64,000 nt of DNA from Marsupella aquatica. Lineage: Eukaryota > Marchantiophyta. The stretch covers positions 9,734,001 through 9,798,000 of the forward strand of contig OZ316899.1 in NCBI GenBank assembly GCA_973895155.1. Reading direction: 5' to 3'. Numbering within the stretch: the stretch's first letter is position 1; each line of letters starts with the position of its first letter. The notes beneath the pieces are model-generated. The model ran no database searches. It saw only the letters and a program-made list of their open reading frames with translations, and was not told the DNA's origin. The translations under genes and the position numbers were made by a program. Below are positions 21,590 through 32,714 of the stretch, one piece after another.

Positions 21590-24500
21590 ATGGCACTTTT
21601 TAATTTTGCTTCTTGGAATGTCTGTGGTTTATGTGACTCAGACCGGAAAAATGTTGTCATGAAATGGACCTCTTCCTTGAGACCGCCACTGGACGCCCTT
21701 GCCTTGCAAGAAGTCAAGGCTGACAGTTTTCGTTTAGATCTGGCCCTACGTACTATTTTACCTCAATATCAACATTTCTACTCTGCCCCTGAGGAAGGCA
21801 GAGGGGGTACAACCATTCTCCTCAACCCTTCTTATAAAGTTCTGGCATCTGGTAAATTAGACCGTGGTCGTGCTGTTTGGGTCCAACTGGAGCATCCAGA
21901 AGGGAATTTCGGGTTGATCAGTGTGTATGCACCTAATTCCGATGGTGAGAGAGCTTTGTTGTGGAATGACCTGAGAAATGAACTTCCGCAAGATAGATGG
22001 GTACTATGTGGAGATTTCAATATGACTGAGCTACGGGCGGACTCCAGTGGCCCCTCCCCACTGATTCATGGACGGGAGCTTGAGTTCTGGCGCTTCCTAA
22101 AGCTCTGTTTGGATCTGCAAGATGCTTATTCTGTTCTTGGCCAGGTGACTGGCTCACGATTTACTTGGCAAAGGGTACGGAATGGTGTACTGGTCCAATC
22201 TCGCCTGGACCACTTTTACTTCTTAGAGAAAGGAAGATGGACTGAAGAGCTGGTTGAACTCACACATGACGGATCTTCAACACTTTCTGATCATGATCCA
22301 ATACTTATCTCTTTTTGTCTAACACCTATTCTTCTGACTGAGTCGAACCAACGTAGAGTTATGTACTTTAAGGCCAACCCTGCGGTGCTTCGGAAGAATG
22401 AGAATCTTGAATTGTTGGCTGCTGCTTGGTCGGGAACTGAACCTCCCCCTGCTGACCCCATTTGCACCTTGCTCAAGCTTCACAGAGGTTCCGACAATGC
22501 TACATGACACTGCAAGCTTGCCCCCTTCCCCGTGAAGAGGAGCTGCGAATACTGCGCGACAGGCTCCAACTTTTGAAGATCACCATCATGGATGATTATT
22601 TGCCTGACAATATCAAGGATTTTACTTGCACGGAGGATAGTGTTAGGGCCTTCAAGCTGGAGGAAGCCCATCACTGCCGTAGACTTTCCAGAATCAAATG
22701 GCTGGGGCAAGGAGACGAACCTTCTAAATTTTATTTCTCAACGGTGAAAGCCAAAAGAAAGAGAGAAAAAATGGAATACCTGTTAACTGAAGGAGGGAGA
22801 GAAATTCGTGATGAGAATCTTATTGTATGAGAGGTACAAACTTTCTGCGAAGACTTGTATTCACCCCCAGACTGGGATACTGAGACCGTTAGGAAGATGC
22901 ACTCTGCACGGAGAGTGCTGACCCGAGCAACTCACTTTGCCCCATTGGCTGCAGAGATCAAAATGCTGGAGGAACTTCCTTCTGCACGCGAATTACAGGA
23001 GACTCTTATGCTACTCCCTAATGACAAGGCTCCTGGCATAGATGGGATGACGGCAGAGGTATTCAGAGCTTGTTGGCATTTTCTACAAGCAGACTTTCAT
23101 GCTATGATCTGTGATTTTTGGCGAACTGGGAATCTGGCCTTCTGCATCAAGGAAGGGGTAATTTGATTTATACGGAAGAAAACTGACAAACGCCGCCTAG
23201 GTGATTGGAGAGCACTAACAATGTTGACCACCACCTACAAGATCCTTGCCAGATTGGTGGCCCTACGTCTGAGATTACTCTTGCCCAAGCTGATTAGCCC
23301 TCAGCAAACTGGGTTCATACCTGGTAGACACATTCTGGAAAACATCTCCCTCACATGGCTCACCCACGACTGGATCAACTGTACTCGAACTCCTTCGCTT
23401 TTTCTCAAATTGGATTTTGAAAAGGCTTTTGATAGGGTAGATCACTCGTATATTATTTTGGGAAACCATGTATTTGTTAGGGATCGGACCTCATTTCATC
23501 TTCCTTGTTAAATCTCTACTCAGTAATGCTTGCTCTAAGGCCTTGGGGAATGGATTATGGACTGCTGACATTCAGATGCGTAGAGGGGTATGGCAAGGCT
23601 GCCCTCTCTCTCCTCTGCTCTTTGCTATTTCTACACAGCCTCTTATGGACTTCCTTAAGGTTGAGATTACTGCTAGTCGACTACAAGGGATACAAATCTC
23701 CCAGACACTGAAAATTTGCTATAGGCTATTTGCGGATGATTTAGGCCTCTTTATCCCAGCCACTACAATGGCCTTTGAACAGGCAAGATGTGCTATCCAC
23801 TGTTACGAATGTGCAACAGGTGCTAAGCTCAATCTGAGCAAGTCAGTGGTTGTGCCTCTAGCTCTGGAGGAGATTCCTGTGTGGCTGCAGAGCACTGGTT
23901 GTCTGATTAGCAAGGAAGGGGAGATACATAAATATGTCGGGGCACCTTTTGGATTTGGTCTTTCAGAAGCACAGCTGCACTGCTTTTGTCTGGATCGCAT
24001 CAGTGCTAGACTCTCATCCTGGACAACCCGGCTCCTTTCATTCACGGGCCGTGTCTTGCTGGTTAAACATGTTCTACAGGCTATCCATGTTTATCATATG
24101 ATGTTTCTTAAATCCCCTACTGCCTTAGCCAAGAAACTGATTGCTTTGAGTCGGGTCTTCCTGTGGGGGATTAACAAGCAGGGCGGGAAGCGGATACCAT
24201 TGGTTGCATGGCACAAGCTCTGCCGACCCAAGGTAGATGGGGGCCTCGGACTTAAGGAATTTTGCAGTCATTCCGATGCCTTATTGAGCAAGTGGTTCAA
24301 TGGGGCCTTGGATCATCCGGAGGCTGAGTGGTCGCAGATGTATGTAGCGAACTTACTACTGACAAAATGGCGTAACTTCAAGACAGTGCGCAGGAATTGC
24401 TACTCATTGCAGGATAAACTACTTTTGAGCACTCCATGCTCTTTTGGTAAGCTTACCTATACTGGACAGATCTGGAGTGCCTAGGAGCAGGTGCGGCGAC

Positions 24501-25512
24501 ATTTGGTTTTCTATCCAAATACCAGTGCTATCCCAGGGCACTGGGGAGTTGAAGACTTACTCCGGTGTCTACATGGATTCTATGATCTTTCTGAAAGGAC
24601 AAGGGCAGATGTTGTTATGGTCTGTGGGAGGTTAGGGATGAGGACGGTCCAAGATTTCTGGTCTACACCCCATAACGATTGGAAGTGCCTCATTGACAGG
24701 ATGCAAAGGCTACGTGGATTAACCGAGGTTAATAGGACCTGTTGCCTGGCCTTTTTTGTTGCAATTCAGAGAACTGTATTTCATGGGAACAATTTGGATT
24801 CATCTGCTAGGAAGTGGCGCTGGAATGATGTGGATTCTCAAATTAAATCTTTTGCCTTATCGAACCATAGAATCTATGAATTATTGCGCACTAAGGGATC
24901 AGACTACCTCAGACTCAACAGGATCTGGGAAGTTTCATTATCTGTTTCTGAATGGAGTGATGCCTGGAAGATACTCTAGATCTCTGACCTCTCCTCCAAG
25001 GCTAAAACCTTTCTATGGAGGATTATTGCCCAGGGCCTCTTTTCAGGATCTAGAGCATTGCAAATTGCTAAGTCTGCTGGACTCTGTGCGCTCAGATGTG
25101 GAGTGGTGGAGAACATTGCACACATTTTCTTTCACTGTCGGCATGCACTTAACTGTTGGAATGAGGTTAGCGAATGGCTCAATGGTGAGCTTATTGACCG
25201 ACCTGTGACTATTATTGGCCTCCTCTTGTCCTGTCGACGAAAATCACCTCTATGCACGCTAGTGTTTATCTGATCTATGAGATTCTTCATAGCATATGGC
25301 TAGCACGGAATGGACAAACCTTTGATCTATCCCGGAAGCGTATTTTCAACCCAATTTCAGTTATCTGTGAGACTCTAGATCATCTGTCTGCCATTGCTGC
25401 TACGGCAGGCTCTAGCCGGAAGCATACCCGACTGGTTAGTGCGGTTTCTCTCTTGGAGGGTGAAAGAGATAGAATTTTGAGGACTGGTGTTAGACAGGTA
25501 GATTCTGGATGA
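21590..25512 (+). pseudogene. LINE A ORF2: endonuclease and reverse transcriptase, broken
   Basis: Starts at ATG 21590, 73 bp after ORF1. The apurinic-type endonuclease shows SWNVCGL, LQEVK, SVYAPN, CGDFNMTE and the final SDHDP. The RT shows KAPGIDGMTAEVF (about 23030), FLKLDFEKAFDRVDH, GCPLSPLLFA and the catalytic FADD (23729-23740). Near the end is a zf-RVT-like segment with CALRCGVVENIAHIFFHC and WNEV. Frameshifts occur near 22480, 23455 and 25250; in-frame stops at 22828, 23164, 24482 and 24977. LINE ORF2 nicks target DNA and primes reverse transcription from the nick. Confidence 0.88.
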
Positions 25513-25816
25513 ACATTCATTGTAGCAAAACTCTGTTAGATCTTGGTCTGTTCATAACTCTACCACCTCTTTGTGTTGACCCTGCCTAAATGTGATTGAC
25601 AGGGCAGAGAATAGTTCAATAGTAGCTTGTGTTTGACAGTTTTGGATTGAGTTGCCTGCCTTGTTTGGTCTTTCGACCTCACTTACAACTCAAGGAACTG
25701 GTTTCTTGTATGTCTTTTTTGCCCTCTTTGAGGTGTTGTTGCCTCTTTGGCCTGCTTGGTCCCCCCATCCGTGGGGTTCACGCGGAATAAACCAACATTA
25801 AAAATAAAAATAAAAA
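25513..25816 (+). other. LINE A 3' untranslated region and A-rich tail
   Basis: Noncoding. It has T/G-rich text typical of plant L1 3' ends, then an interrupted poly(A) with aaaat units directly before the target duplication. Confidence 0.7.
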
Positions 25817-27321
25817 AAGGTTCATTGCGGCTGGGGACTTTTGCCATGAACAAGTTGACTGTTTGCCAAAGAAATACAATGGAAATATTGTATTCGAGTT
25901 GCCTCCTGCAACTGGAGCTCTTTCAAAGGGGTCACGCCTATGCGACATGGACCGGTCGAAGGATTGCTACATCTGGACCAGAATATTTCCTACATTAGCT
26001 AATGTTCATCCCAAGAAATATTGGAAATTTGGTAAAGTAACGTGCACTGGTTCCATTGAGTGTAGGAATAATACTTGTGACTACTTTTGACGAAAGAAAA
26101 GGAGGAACCAGAAGGCCTGGGGTGGAACCCCCAAACTTGGCGGGCAACATCATGTTGGCTCCTTCATTGACAAAGGTGGAGTTGTTTGCCAATTTTGTGA
26201 TCAAGTTCTGTTTTGTGTCCAATCCTGTCCAACACGGTTATTTTACATGTACCCTCAGGTTCTAGTTGACTCATAAACCTGTACTCACATGTCCCGCTTG
26301 GCAATTCATATGGGGATCCACAACCATCCTTCAAGAAAGGTGTTTTCTCGGAGCGCAAAGAAGATTGTTGAGGAGGTTATCAAAAAGAAATTAGAAGGAA
26401 ATCCAATTTTCACCCCTGCTGGTGTAAAAAATGTTGCGACAGGGTCCTTTGTAAAGTCCTTGTGTGAAAGTATGGAAGATATTCAAGATATTGAAGAAAC
26501 AAAGATATTTGAGTCGCTCATGGTAGTTTCCACACCCCAGAAGTTTGCGTCCCTCTTTCGTAGTGTTAGACAGGACCAGAAAGGTCGAGGTGAACTAGAT
26601 TTTCTTGTTCGGTATCAAAGAAATATCAACATGCCTTTCCTCCAAAGGTACCTCCTACTAGGTCAAGGATCTCAAGAAGACCGTCCTCACATATTCAAGA
26701 TGACTTTGATCGGCCATGGATCAGGCGTCGATCTTTTGAGACAAATGCAACCTGGTGGAAGTCTCGAAGGTGCTTGGGTAAGTTTTGATGTGATGAAATG
26801 ACTCACAAAAGACTGGGTTACTTTTAGTGCGCATATTTACGATCACAACTATCGCGCTCTGTGTACCTTATTTACCTGCGAACTAAAAGCAGAGGATACA
26901 GAGTCGTTCGAGAAGGCTTGGAGACTAATGATTGAGGTGTCCAGGGAGAATGGATTAGAAAATCCGATTATTCATGGATTCATGGCGGACAATGCTCAAG
27001 CTGGTTGGCTGGCAGTCCAAAATGTTCTTTTTTGGAGGGCATCCAAACCCAGAGCGTGAGCGAATTGACGCGTTCCATTTCTACCAAGCCTTCCATTGCC
27101 ATTCAATTGAAGGAGTGATTGAAGAGAGTCAAGCAGAGCATCGCAGGCTTTGGGATAAGATGCAAAATGCCCCCATGTTTGTAGAGGCTTACAGACTTTC
27201 AAGGGAGATTGATTTGTGGTGGCAGTCCGGTAACTGTGTCCCTGGGAAGCTCTAAATGCTCCAGAGTTGGATTTCATGGTGGGTCGTCAGGTGGAGGCAA
27301 TGGGGAAATTTTATTCGTTTG

Positions 27322-27613
27322 GTAAGTTGTTTTACTTTGCTTTCCGCTCTTTAGGTATTGCTATGCTATATTCTCATTACAAAATGATTGTATCCATAGT
27401 GTAAACTTCAAATATTACAATACCATAGCATCCTTTAATACTAGCGCCTGGCGCTATCATTTATTCAAACTATCAGATGACACAATAGGACGCAATAAGT
27501 TGTCCCTTAATGTACATTGCCAGTTTTGACTTCTAGGTACCGACTCCACTTCTCTAGCGCCCGACGCTAGTGTTTTCTTGTTGCATAACAGAAAATTTAT
27601 TCTATGTAATTGT
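27322..27613 (+). other. Probable intron of the transposase-like gene
   Basis: Donor G|GTAAGT at 27322 and a likely acceptor ATTGTAG at about 27613. Two near-palindromes lie inside (27442, 27555), as in the introns of the minus-strand gene. Confidence 0.6.
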
Positions 27614-29050
27614 AGAACAAGAGTGTCAAAGAAGGGGCTAAGATTCCTAATTGTACAGGATCAGAGTCCGTGCACCCAGGTATGAAAAGCATGGGTAATG
27701 AAGAAAAAGGTTGGCCTCTTTGAGGCATGTGAAATGGACCAAAATCAAGCTATTTCTTAGGTTGTTGCTTACACTACGTATCGGAAAGGGTTGCATAGAG
27801 GAAAAGGTCCCACGATTTGGGAACTCGCTTTCCAATCAGTGGACCAGGCAGGCTCCCCCAAGTTGTATGAAGATGCAATGAATATGCTACTGTCCAACGC
27901 TGCCGAGTTTGACTTGGAGAGACGTGCACCTCTCAATGGAGACGTTGTCACCAAATCTTTGAAGAGGAAGGGACATGCATATGGTAATATCTCGCCACAA
28001 GACTCCCATAGGCATGATAAAATCCTTGTCACCTCGCCCAATACTAGATCAATGAAAAGGAAGAATCTTAATCGCACGACGTTTGATGCTATCCCTGGCC
28101 CCACGCCTCAAGTTAATCCTGTTGTTAATCTGTCTGGAAGTGACATTTTGGGCGGTGAAGAAGATGTCAATTTCAATACCCCTCCTGCTCGAGACCGAAC
28201 GCGTTCAACGAGGCTTCCCCAGACTACTCCCTTCATGCTTCAGCAACCGTTATAAGAGTGTCCTGTCCGTGAGACCGAGGTTGCTCCAGCTGCATGGCAA
28301 TTACATCAAACTTCAAAATTTGGCGCTGGTCCTCAGTGCAACAGATCATTTTCCCATAATTTTGAAAGAGACAAGTGTCACTATCGTGTGAAAAAAGTTG
28401 GATTTCCCTCACCATATGGTGTTATCAGCATTGTTGTCAAAGGACAACGCATTTTCAGGGGGAACCCATAACCAAAATGATTTGGTTTTGCCCAAACAAT
28501 ACATGTTACAGAAGCCGCCCGCGTCAAGGTGTATTGAACCTGCCCCCTTTCCCTGATGTTCTTCCCGTTTTAAAAGGGACAAATGTTTCGGAAGACAAGA
28601 TGCAATATCTTCTTGAGAACGGAATCTCCCTAGTCCGTGGAAATGAACGTACAACTAGACCCCCGTCAGATTTTGATCTTCGAATCAATGTCAATATCTT
28701 TCCAGAAAATGTGAATCTTCTCGAACCCAATGTTCATCTCTGAAGCCAGAATGGGAGGAATATGGTTCCTCGGTCAGCTCTTACCCATAGTCACATGAAC
28801 AGAATTGCATTTGCAAAAAAAGAGACGATGTCCATTCAGGGAGAGTGGGATGTCGCGATTGGGAATGCATGGGGAAAGCAGTTTAAGGTGCAAACACACA
28901 AAAATATGTGGAGGCCGAATTGTTACTTTGTTCAAATTTGCATTTTCCCCACTTGATCCTGTGAGGATTTCTATTGGCGACATTCTCGGAAACATCCATA
29001 TATGCCTTGCAAACATTTGTATTGGATTTTCCTTACCGTTTTCAAACTAG
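27614..29050 (+). pseudogene. Broken 3' coding region of the 17.9-kb element, function unknown
   Basis: The best open part runs from about 27730 to 28252 after a TAG at about 27757, giving a protein with KGPTIWELAFQSVDQAG, basic KRKGHAYG and MKRKNLNR segments, and PVVNLSGSDILGGEED, which looks like a second SUMO-interacting-type motif. The frame continues past a TAA at about 28253 into a segment with VKKVGFPSPYGVISIVVKG (about 28390-28450). Further pieces such as MQYLLENGISLVRGNE and RINVNIFPENVNLLEPN need frameshifts to join. It may be the C-terminal exons of the transposase-like gene or a separate accessory gene. I do not recognise a domain. Confidence 0.5.
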
Positions 29051-29738
29051 ACGTTGAGGAATCTACATTGACCAGCCAACCAATTCTCACTGTTGGAGAG
29101 GTTATGAATTAGAGAGGCAAAATGCTCATGGTTTATAGCATGAATCATGATGATCTAGGTTGTCCTATCGGTCCAAACGGTTATATTGATTTTGTCGTAT
29201 GTCAACGGTATAGTGTTATTTATGTCGTATCATGTTTTGTTAGCGCCAGGCGCTGATAATTTTGTCGTTTAGGCTACACCGTTAAATATCATCGTGTTGT
29301 GCTTGATGTTCTCAACGGCAACTATTTGTTTCCTTAAATACCGGTAAGCTAGCGCCAGGCGCTAGTCAAGACATTGTTCGCTTTTATTTTGGACCATATA
29401 ATACCATAGAGTTTTGGGCTGCATTCATTTTGTATTATTTTCATATATTTTGTTGCCGATTGTGGTGGGACCTACCATTTTGTGCGCATTCCTTGACATT
29501 TTTATGTATGCACCCCCTTGTTTGTGTTGGGATATGAGGTTCAATTATTATGTGGTTTAGCGATTCATGACAAGGTATCCTCCCTCACCGCAATGGACTA
29601 ACTCCAACTTTAACAATTCTAAACTCCTGATAGTGTGTTCTTTCCCCTAGTACAAGCTGTTTTTTCCTGGTAACAGCATAAGGCAAACAGGAAAAGTATT
29701 TCCTGTTTGCCTGTTTCCTGTCTTGGCCGCTATACCCC
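29051..29738. other. Noncoding right end of the 17.9-kb element
   Basis: No supported gene. It contains near-palindromes at 29241 and 29350 and the right subterminal repeats (about 29650-29720), then GCTATACCCC at the end. Confidence 0.65.
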
Positions 29739-29745
29739 ATACCAT
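29739..29745. repeat. Target duplication ATACCAT, right (17.9-kb element)
   Basis: Matches 11833-11839. The copia A 3' LTR carries this site uninterrupted (50079-50085). Confidence 0.9.
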
Positions 29746-29833
29746 GTACTATATAGGGAGTTATTTACACTCCCATAATCAGTGAGAAGGAAGTGAGCTT
29801 GCCGGTGTATTGGTGTCTATGGTGTGCACAATA
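29746..29833 (+). repeat. copia A 5' LTR, second part
   Basis: 88 bp matching 50086-50173 with one difference (ataatcag against acaatcag). It ends CACAATA. Confidence 0.9.
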
Positions 29834-30313
29834 CCTTATCAGCACGACTCTCCAATCTGAGCAGAATTGTTTTTCAATTACTCATCCTTCCACGGAATGA
29901 AGCTTATGGCCAGTGACTCGTAGCATGTAACAAATTTTTTTATCTAGCCATATTCATCGAATCAAGTTGCATACTTTAAATTCTTGAGTGAATCAAAATC
30001 CGTTATACATGCACGAAATCAAAATTGAAGAAATAGGAGCGCAAGCATCTGGACACCAATATACACGATAGATCCTGCACCTTCGATCAACACAAGGAAG
30101 TTTCTCAAAATTCCTTTGCATTTGAATTATCATCTCAAGGCCAGTTTAACAACGCTGAATGAACTCGTTCATCACCAGCCCGGCCAATTACGGTACGTGA
30201 GCTAGCGCAACGCCTCTGTATGTGAAATTTCTTCAGGCAGATCATAACTCTTTAATTCCTGAATATAACTCAATTTATATTCTGATCATCATAAACATAG
30301 TAGACTCACGAAC
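29834..30313 (+). other. copia A primer-binding-like site and leader
   Basis: TTATCAGCACG two bases after the LTR is shared with copia B at the same position (minus strand, about 54063-54073), so it is probably the primer-binding site. The rest of the leader is noncoding. Confidence 0.6.
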
Positions 30314-31610
30314 ATGAATTCGATTGAGAAGCTTCAATTTAAGGCCCTAACCATTGATGGCGCAAATTATTTATCATGGTCACTGGACGTTGAAGCATAT
30401 CTTGCATCAAAAGACCTTAAGGATGCAATTTTAACTGATGCAGGCCTAACTTTACAGCAAAAGGCAAGAGCATTAATCTTTATACGTCACCATCTTGCAG
30501 AGCCACTCAAGATCCAATACCTAAATCAATTTAACCCCCGAATCCTCAAGGAGGATCTGAAATTAAGGTTTGATCACATGCGACTAGTTTCCCTGCTAGT
30601 CGCCCGCCATGATTGGATAAATTTGTGGGTACAAGACCATACTTCTATATCCAATTACAATGGCGAACTCTTCCAAATTATCTCACAGCTGGCAGTCTGT
30701 GGCCACCCCGTTGGTGACAATGAGCAAATCGAATGCACCCTATCAATGTTCAGCGCAGGAAATCTACTCCTTGCATCACAATACAGAAATATGGGATTAC
30801 AAAATATTCAGAGCTCATTGCTCATATGCTTCTTGCAGAGAAGCATCAATTACTCCTCCTGGAAAATGCAAAATCTTGCCTACCAGGGTCTGCCGCACCC
30901 CCACCTAAACCTGAAATCAACTTCAATTGACAAAATGATAGAGCAAGAGGCAGAGGGCGTGGAAATTGTAGGGGGAGGAGAGGACGAACCTATGGTCGAG
31001 GAAGAAATCAACAACGAGGCAGGGGCAATGATCAACCTGAAAGGGGAGGCCAAACCTTCGGAAATTTTAATCAAAGAGGCGGACAACAAGGACGAGGTGG
31101 TGGATACAAAGATAGAGGCCGAGGGGGAGGCCGCGGAAGGGGATACAATAATTGGATAAGAGAGAACGATAACTTTGCAGAATGTTTCAGGTGCGGCACA
31201 AAAGGACACTTATAGAGAGATTGTCGAGTACCTGTCCATCTAGTCAAACTTTACAAGCAAAGCATGGAAACACCCAGTAATGAAGCCTATGGTAACTACA
31301 TGAAACTACAGATAACATTGAGGACTATGCACCAGGCCAAGTAGCACCTGAGGTCCATACTGCCCGATTAGGATCTAATCCCTCTCTTTTGGACGATCAC
31401 CACAATTGTATTGTTGATAGCGGCACATCTCATTCAATCCTGCGCCACAAAGACTACTTCCTCAGTATAACCCCATCCCATCGATCCATGACAACAATCA
31501 CTGGATCTAATTACATAGAGGAAGGTTATGGTCCAACAAAAGTCAGATTTCCAAAGGGAACAATTATTCAAATCGACTCAGCAATTTATGCACCACGGGC
31601 CACTAGAAAC
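30314..31610 (+). pseudogene. copia A gag and protease, truncated
   Basis: The gag N-terminus (LQFKALTIDGANYLSWSLDVE) is closely similar to copia B gag (LAIDGSNYLTWSMDME). A frameshift near 30800 shifts the central part. The zinc knuckle CFRCGTKGHL-RDC (about 31186-31228) holds a TAG. The protease active site reads IVDSGTSHSIL (about 31411). The frame then ends abruptly at YAPRATRN (31610), where gypsy LTR sequence begins; copia B continues there with LISFQDIRANN. Integrase and the N-terminal half of RT are lost. Confidence 0.85.
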
Positions 31611-32119
31611 CGCGTCGGCCAACTCTCCTTGGGTCCGAGTCAGTTTATCTTTGATAATCTGATTGTCAGACTGAGCGGTATCCAACTGCCCCTACATGAT
31701 GTTTAGCTCATGCCGCTTAATCCGCAGCTCATCTTGGGCTTTCTTGGCCACCTGCAGGACTTCCACCTCGGCTTCCTTCTCCCTAAGCCGCCGAATGACC
31801 TCATCCTTCTTGCTTCTCGCTTCTCTCCAAAGCCACCGCTTCTTCTAATCGGTGCTTCTCCAACCTCTCCCTCTGGTAGAAAGGTCCCTGGTCCAACTCC
31901 TCCCCAAAGATGTTGAGCGCCAGGTCCCCACACATCTCCCCATACTCTATGGCTCTATCTTTAGCATAGGTGGAGTAAGTAGAAGTCATCGGCATCAACC
32001 ACCTCGGCCTTTGTTCCCAAGCCGCCTTGCAGATTTCTTCTACGGTGGCAAGAGGGTTGCTTCTTTTTTTGGCAAGCCGCCTGATGTCCTCCGGCCAATC
32101 TCCTCCTGGTAAATCTTTG
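31611..32119 (-). repeat. gypsy 3' LTR, distal remnant
   Basis: Matches 45700-46196 of the 5' LTR at high identity and covers part of the LTR gene (coiled-coil region). It ends at 31611 against copia A protease. The last five bases (CTTTG, 32115-32119) are the duplication of the solo LTR inserted here. Confidence 0.88.
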
Positions 32120-32714
32120 TGTGACGCCGATGACATGGTCCTTATTCTATAATCTGAGTAACTAGGTTGCTGTATGCAAGGAGTAGCTATTGATACCGCA
32201 TAACAATTAGCAAGCTGGCAAGAATAAGGGCAATCATGGTGTTAAGAGTAGGGATAAAGGTATTTCAGCTTGAACACAACCAAGGCAGACACAGTTGAGG
32301 TAGTCATTGTCAAGGCCACAAAGGAGAAGCTGGGGAAGAGAGGAGGAAGCGAGTCTCCATAACTGAATATGAAGTTGTGTGGTATGGTGATTGTTCTCAT
32401 GATAAAATTTGAATGTCTTGGGTGTGTAGCTTCATTTTGTTAGTTAGGTTAGTGGTTCATAGTCTAGTCTTAGAATGTTAGGGAAATAAAAGGCTATGTC
32501 GCGCGTGGTTGGCAACCATATCTCGTTCAATATGTCACCAAATCCGGATCTGTAAAGAGCATTGGAAAGATCTGGTCAAGGCGAGTAAAATCGATATAAA
32601 ACACTCGGGAAACGGAGGTGTATTAAGGAAGATACGGCCTGATTAGTGTGACGGGTTAACTTGTGGTCGGAATTAGCGGATTCGGCTTCAGTTTCGGGTT
32701 AACCCAAGCTCGGC

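Larger units (their letters stand above)
18517..25816 (+). mobile_element. L1-type LINE 'LINE A', full length but disabled
   Basis: Flanked by an 18-bp duplication and ending in an A-rich tail with taaaaa repeats (about 25796-25816). Order: 5' UTR, ORF1 with DUF4283-like domain and CCHC knuckle, ORF2 with endonuclease, reverse transcriptase and zf-RVT-like end. It lies in the transposase gene of the 17.9-kb element, in the same orientation as that gene. A second copy of the family is at 62008-64000. Confidence 0.92.
17917..27321 (+). pseudogene. Transposase-like protein with Cys/His zinc cluster, split by a LINE
   Basis: Coding 17920-18516 and, after the LINE, 25836-27321 in the same frame. 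The start is unclear: no ATG in frame before about 17992. N-terminal part: VDVVLLSDSDDDG (18289-18330) looks like a SUMO-interacting motif, followed by two VKQE sumoylation-type sites (about 18376 and 18394). After the LINE comes a Cys/His cluster (CTGSIEC, CQFC, CVQSC) ending HMGIHNHP, like the final HxH of WRKY/GCM1-type fingers. Then SFDVM, FMADNAQAGWLAV and DAFHFYQAFHCHS, an RNase-H-like pattern with two candidate acidic residues and a His/Cys segment. Stops at 26088 (TGA), 26274 (TAA) and 26799 (TGA); frameshifts at the T-run near 27028 and near 27238. The exon ends G|GTAAGT at 27321. This is probably the element's transposase; superfamily unassigned. Confidence 0.68.
11997..29364. repeat. 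Dispersed 15-bp near-palindrome, consensus TAGCGCCWGGCGCTA
   Basis: Copies start at 11997, 12057, 12331, 12681, 12804, 13951, 14733, 14805, 16214, 17373, 17519, 17665, 17728, 27442, 27555, 29241 and 29350, with exact or near-exact symmetry in most. All lie in introns or intergenic DNA of the 17.9-kb element and none in an exon or in the nested LINE. Two more sit in the related MITE (8656, 8679). I noticed no full copy elsewhere in the window. They could be protein-binding or methylation sites. Confidence 0.85.
11840..29738. mobile_element. 17.9-kb DNA element with ParB-methyltransferase and transposase-like genes
   Basis: Inserted in the 5' LTR of copia A, whose uninterrupted 3' LTR shows the empty site. 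The duplication is ATACCAT (11833-11839 and 29739-29745), or 8 bp if the following G is included. The left end is GAGGTGTTTAC and the right end, on the minus strand, is GGGGTATAGCGG; both are followed by CAGTAAACAGCAAACA- or ACAGGAAACAGGCAAACAG-like subterminal repeats. A 369-bp MITE at 8492 has the same ends. Without its nested LINE it is about 10.6 kb. It holds two divergent spliced genes (12580-17041 minus; about 17917-27321 plus), a further broken coding region (27614-29050) and at least seventeen 15-bp near-palindromes. The duplication length allows hAT, P, Zisupton/KDZ or MULE-like affinity; I could not place it in a named superfamily. Confidence 0.85.

Noticed and set aside
11997-29364. 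CRISPR array or tandem satellite made of the 15-bp repeat
   Set aside because: Copies are irregularly spaced over 17 kb, palindromic and separated by genes; no spacer-repeat periodicity.
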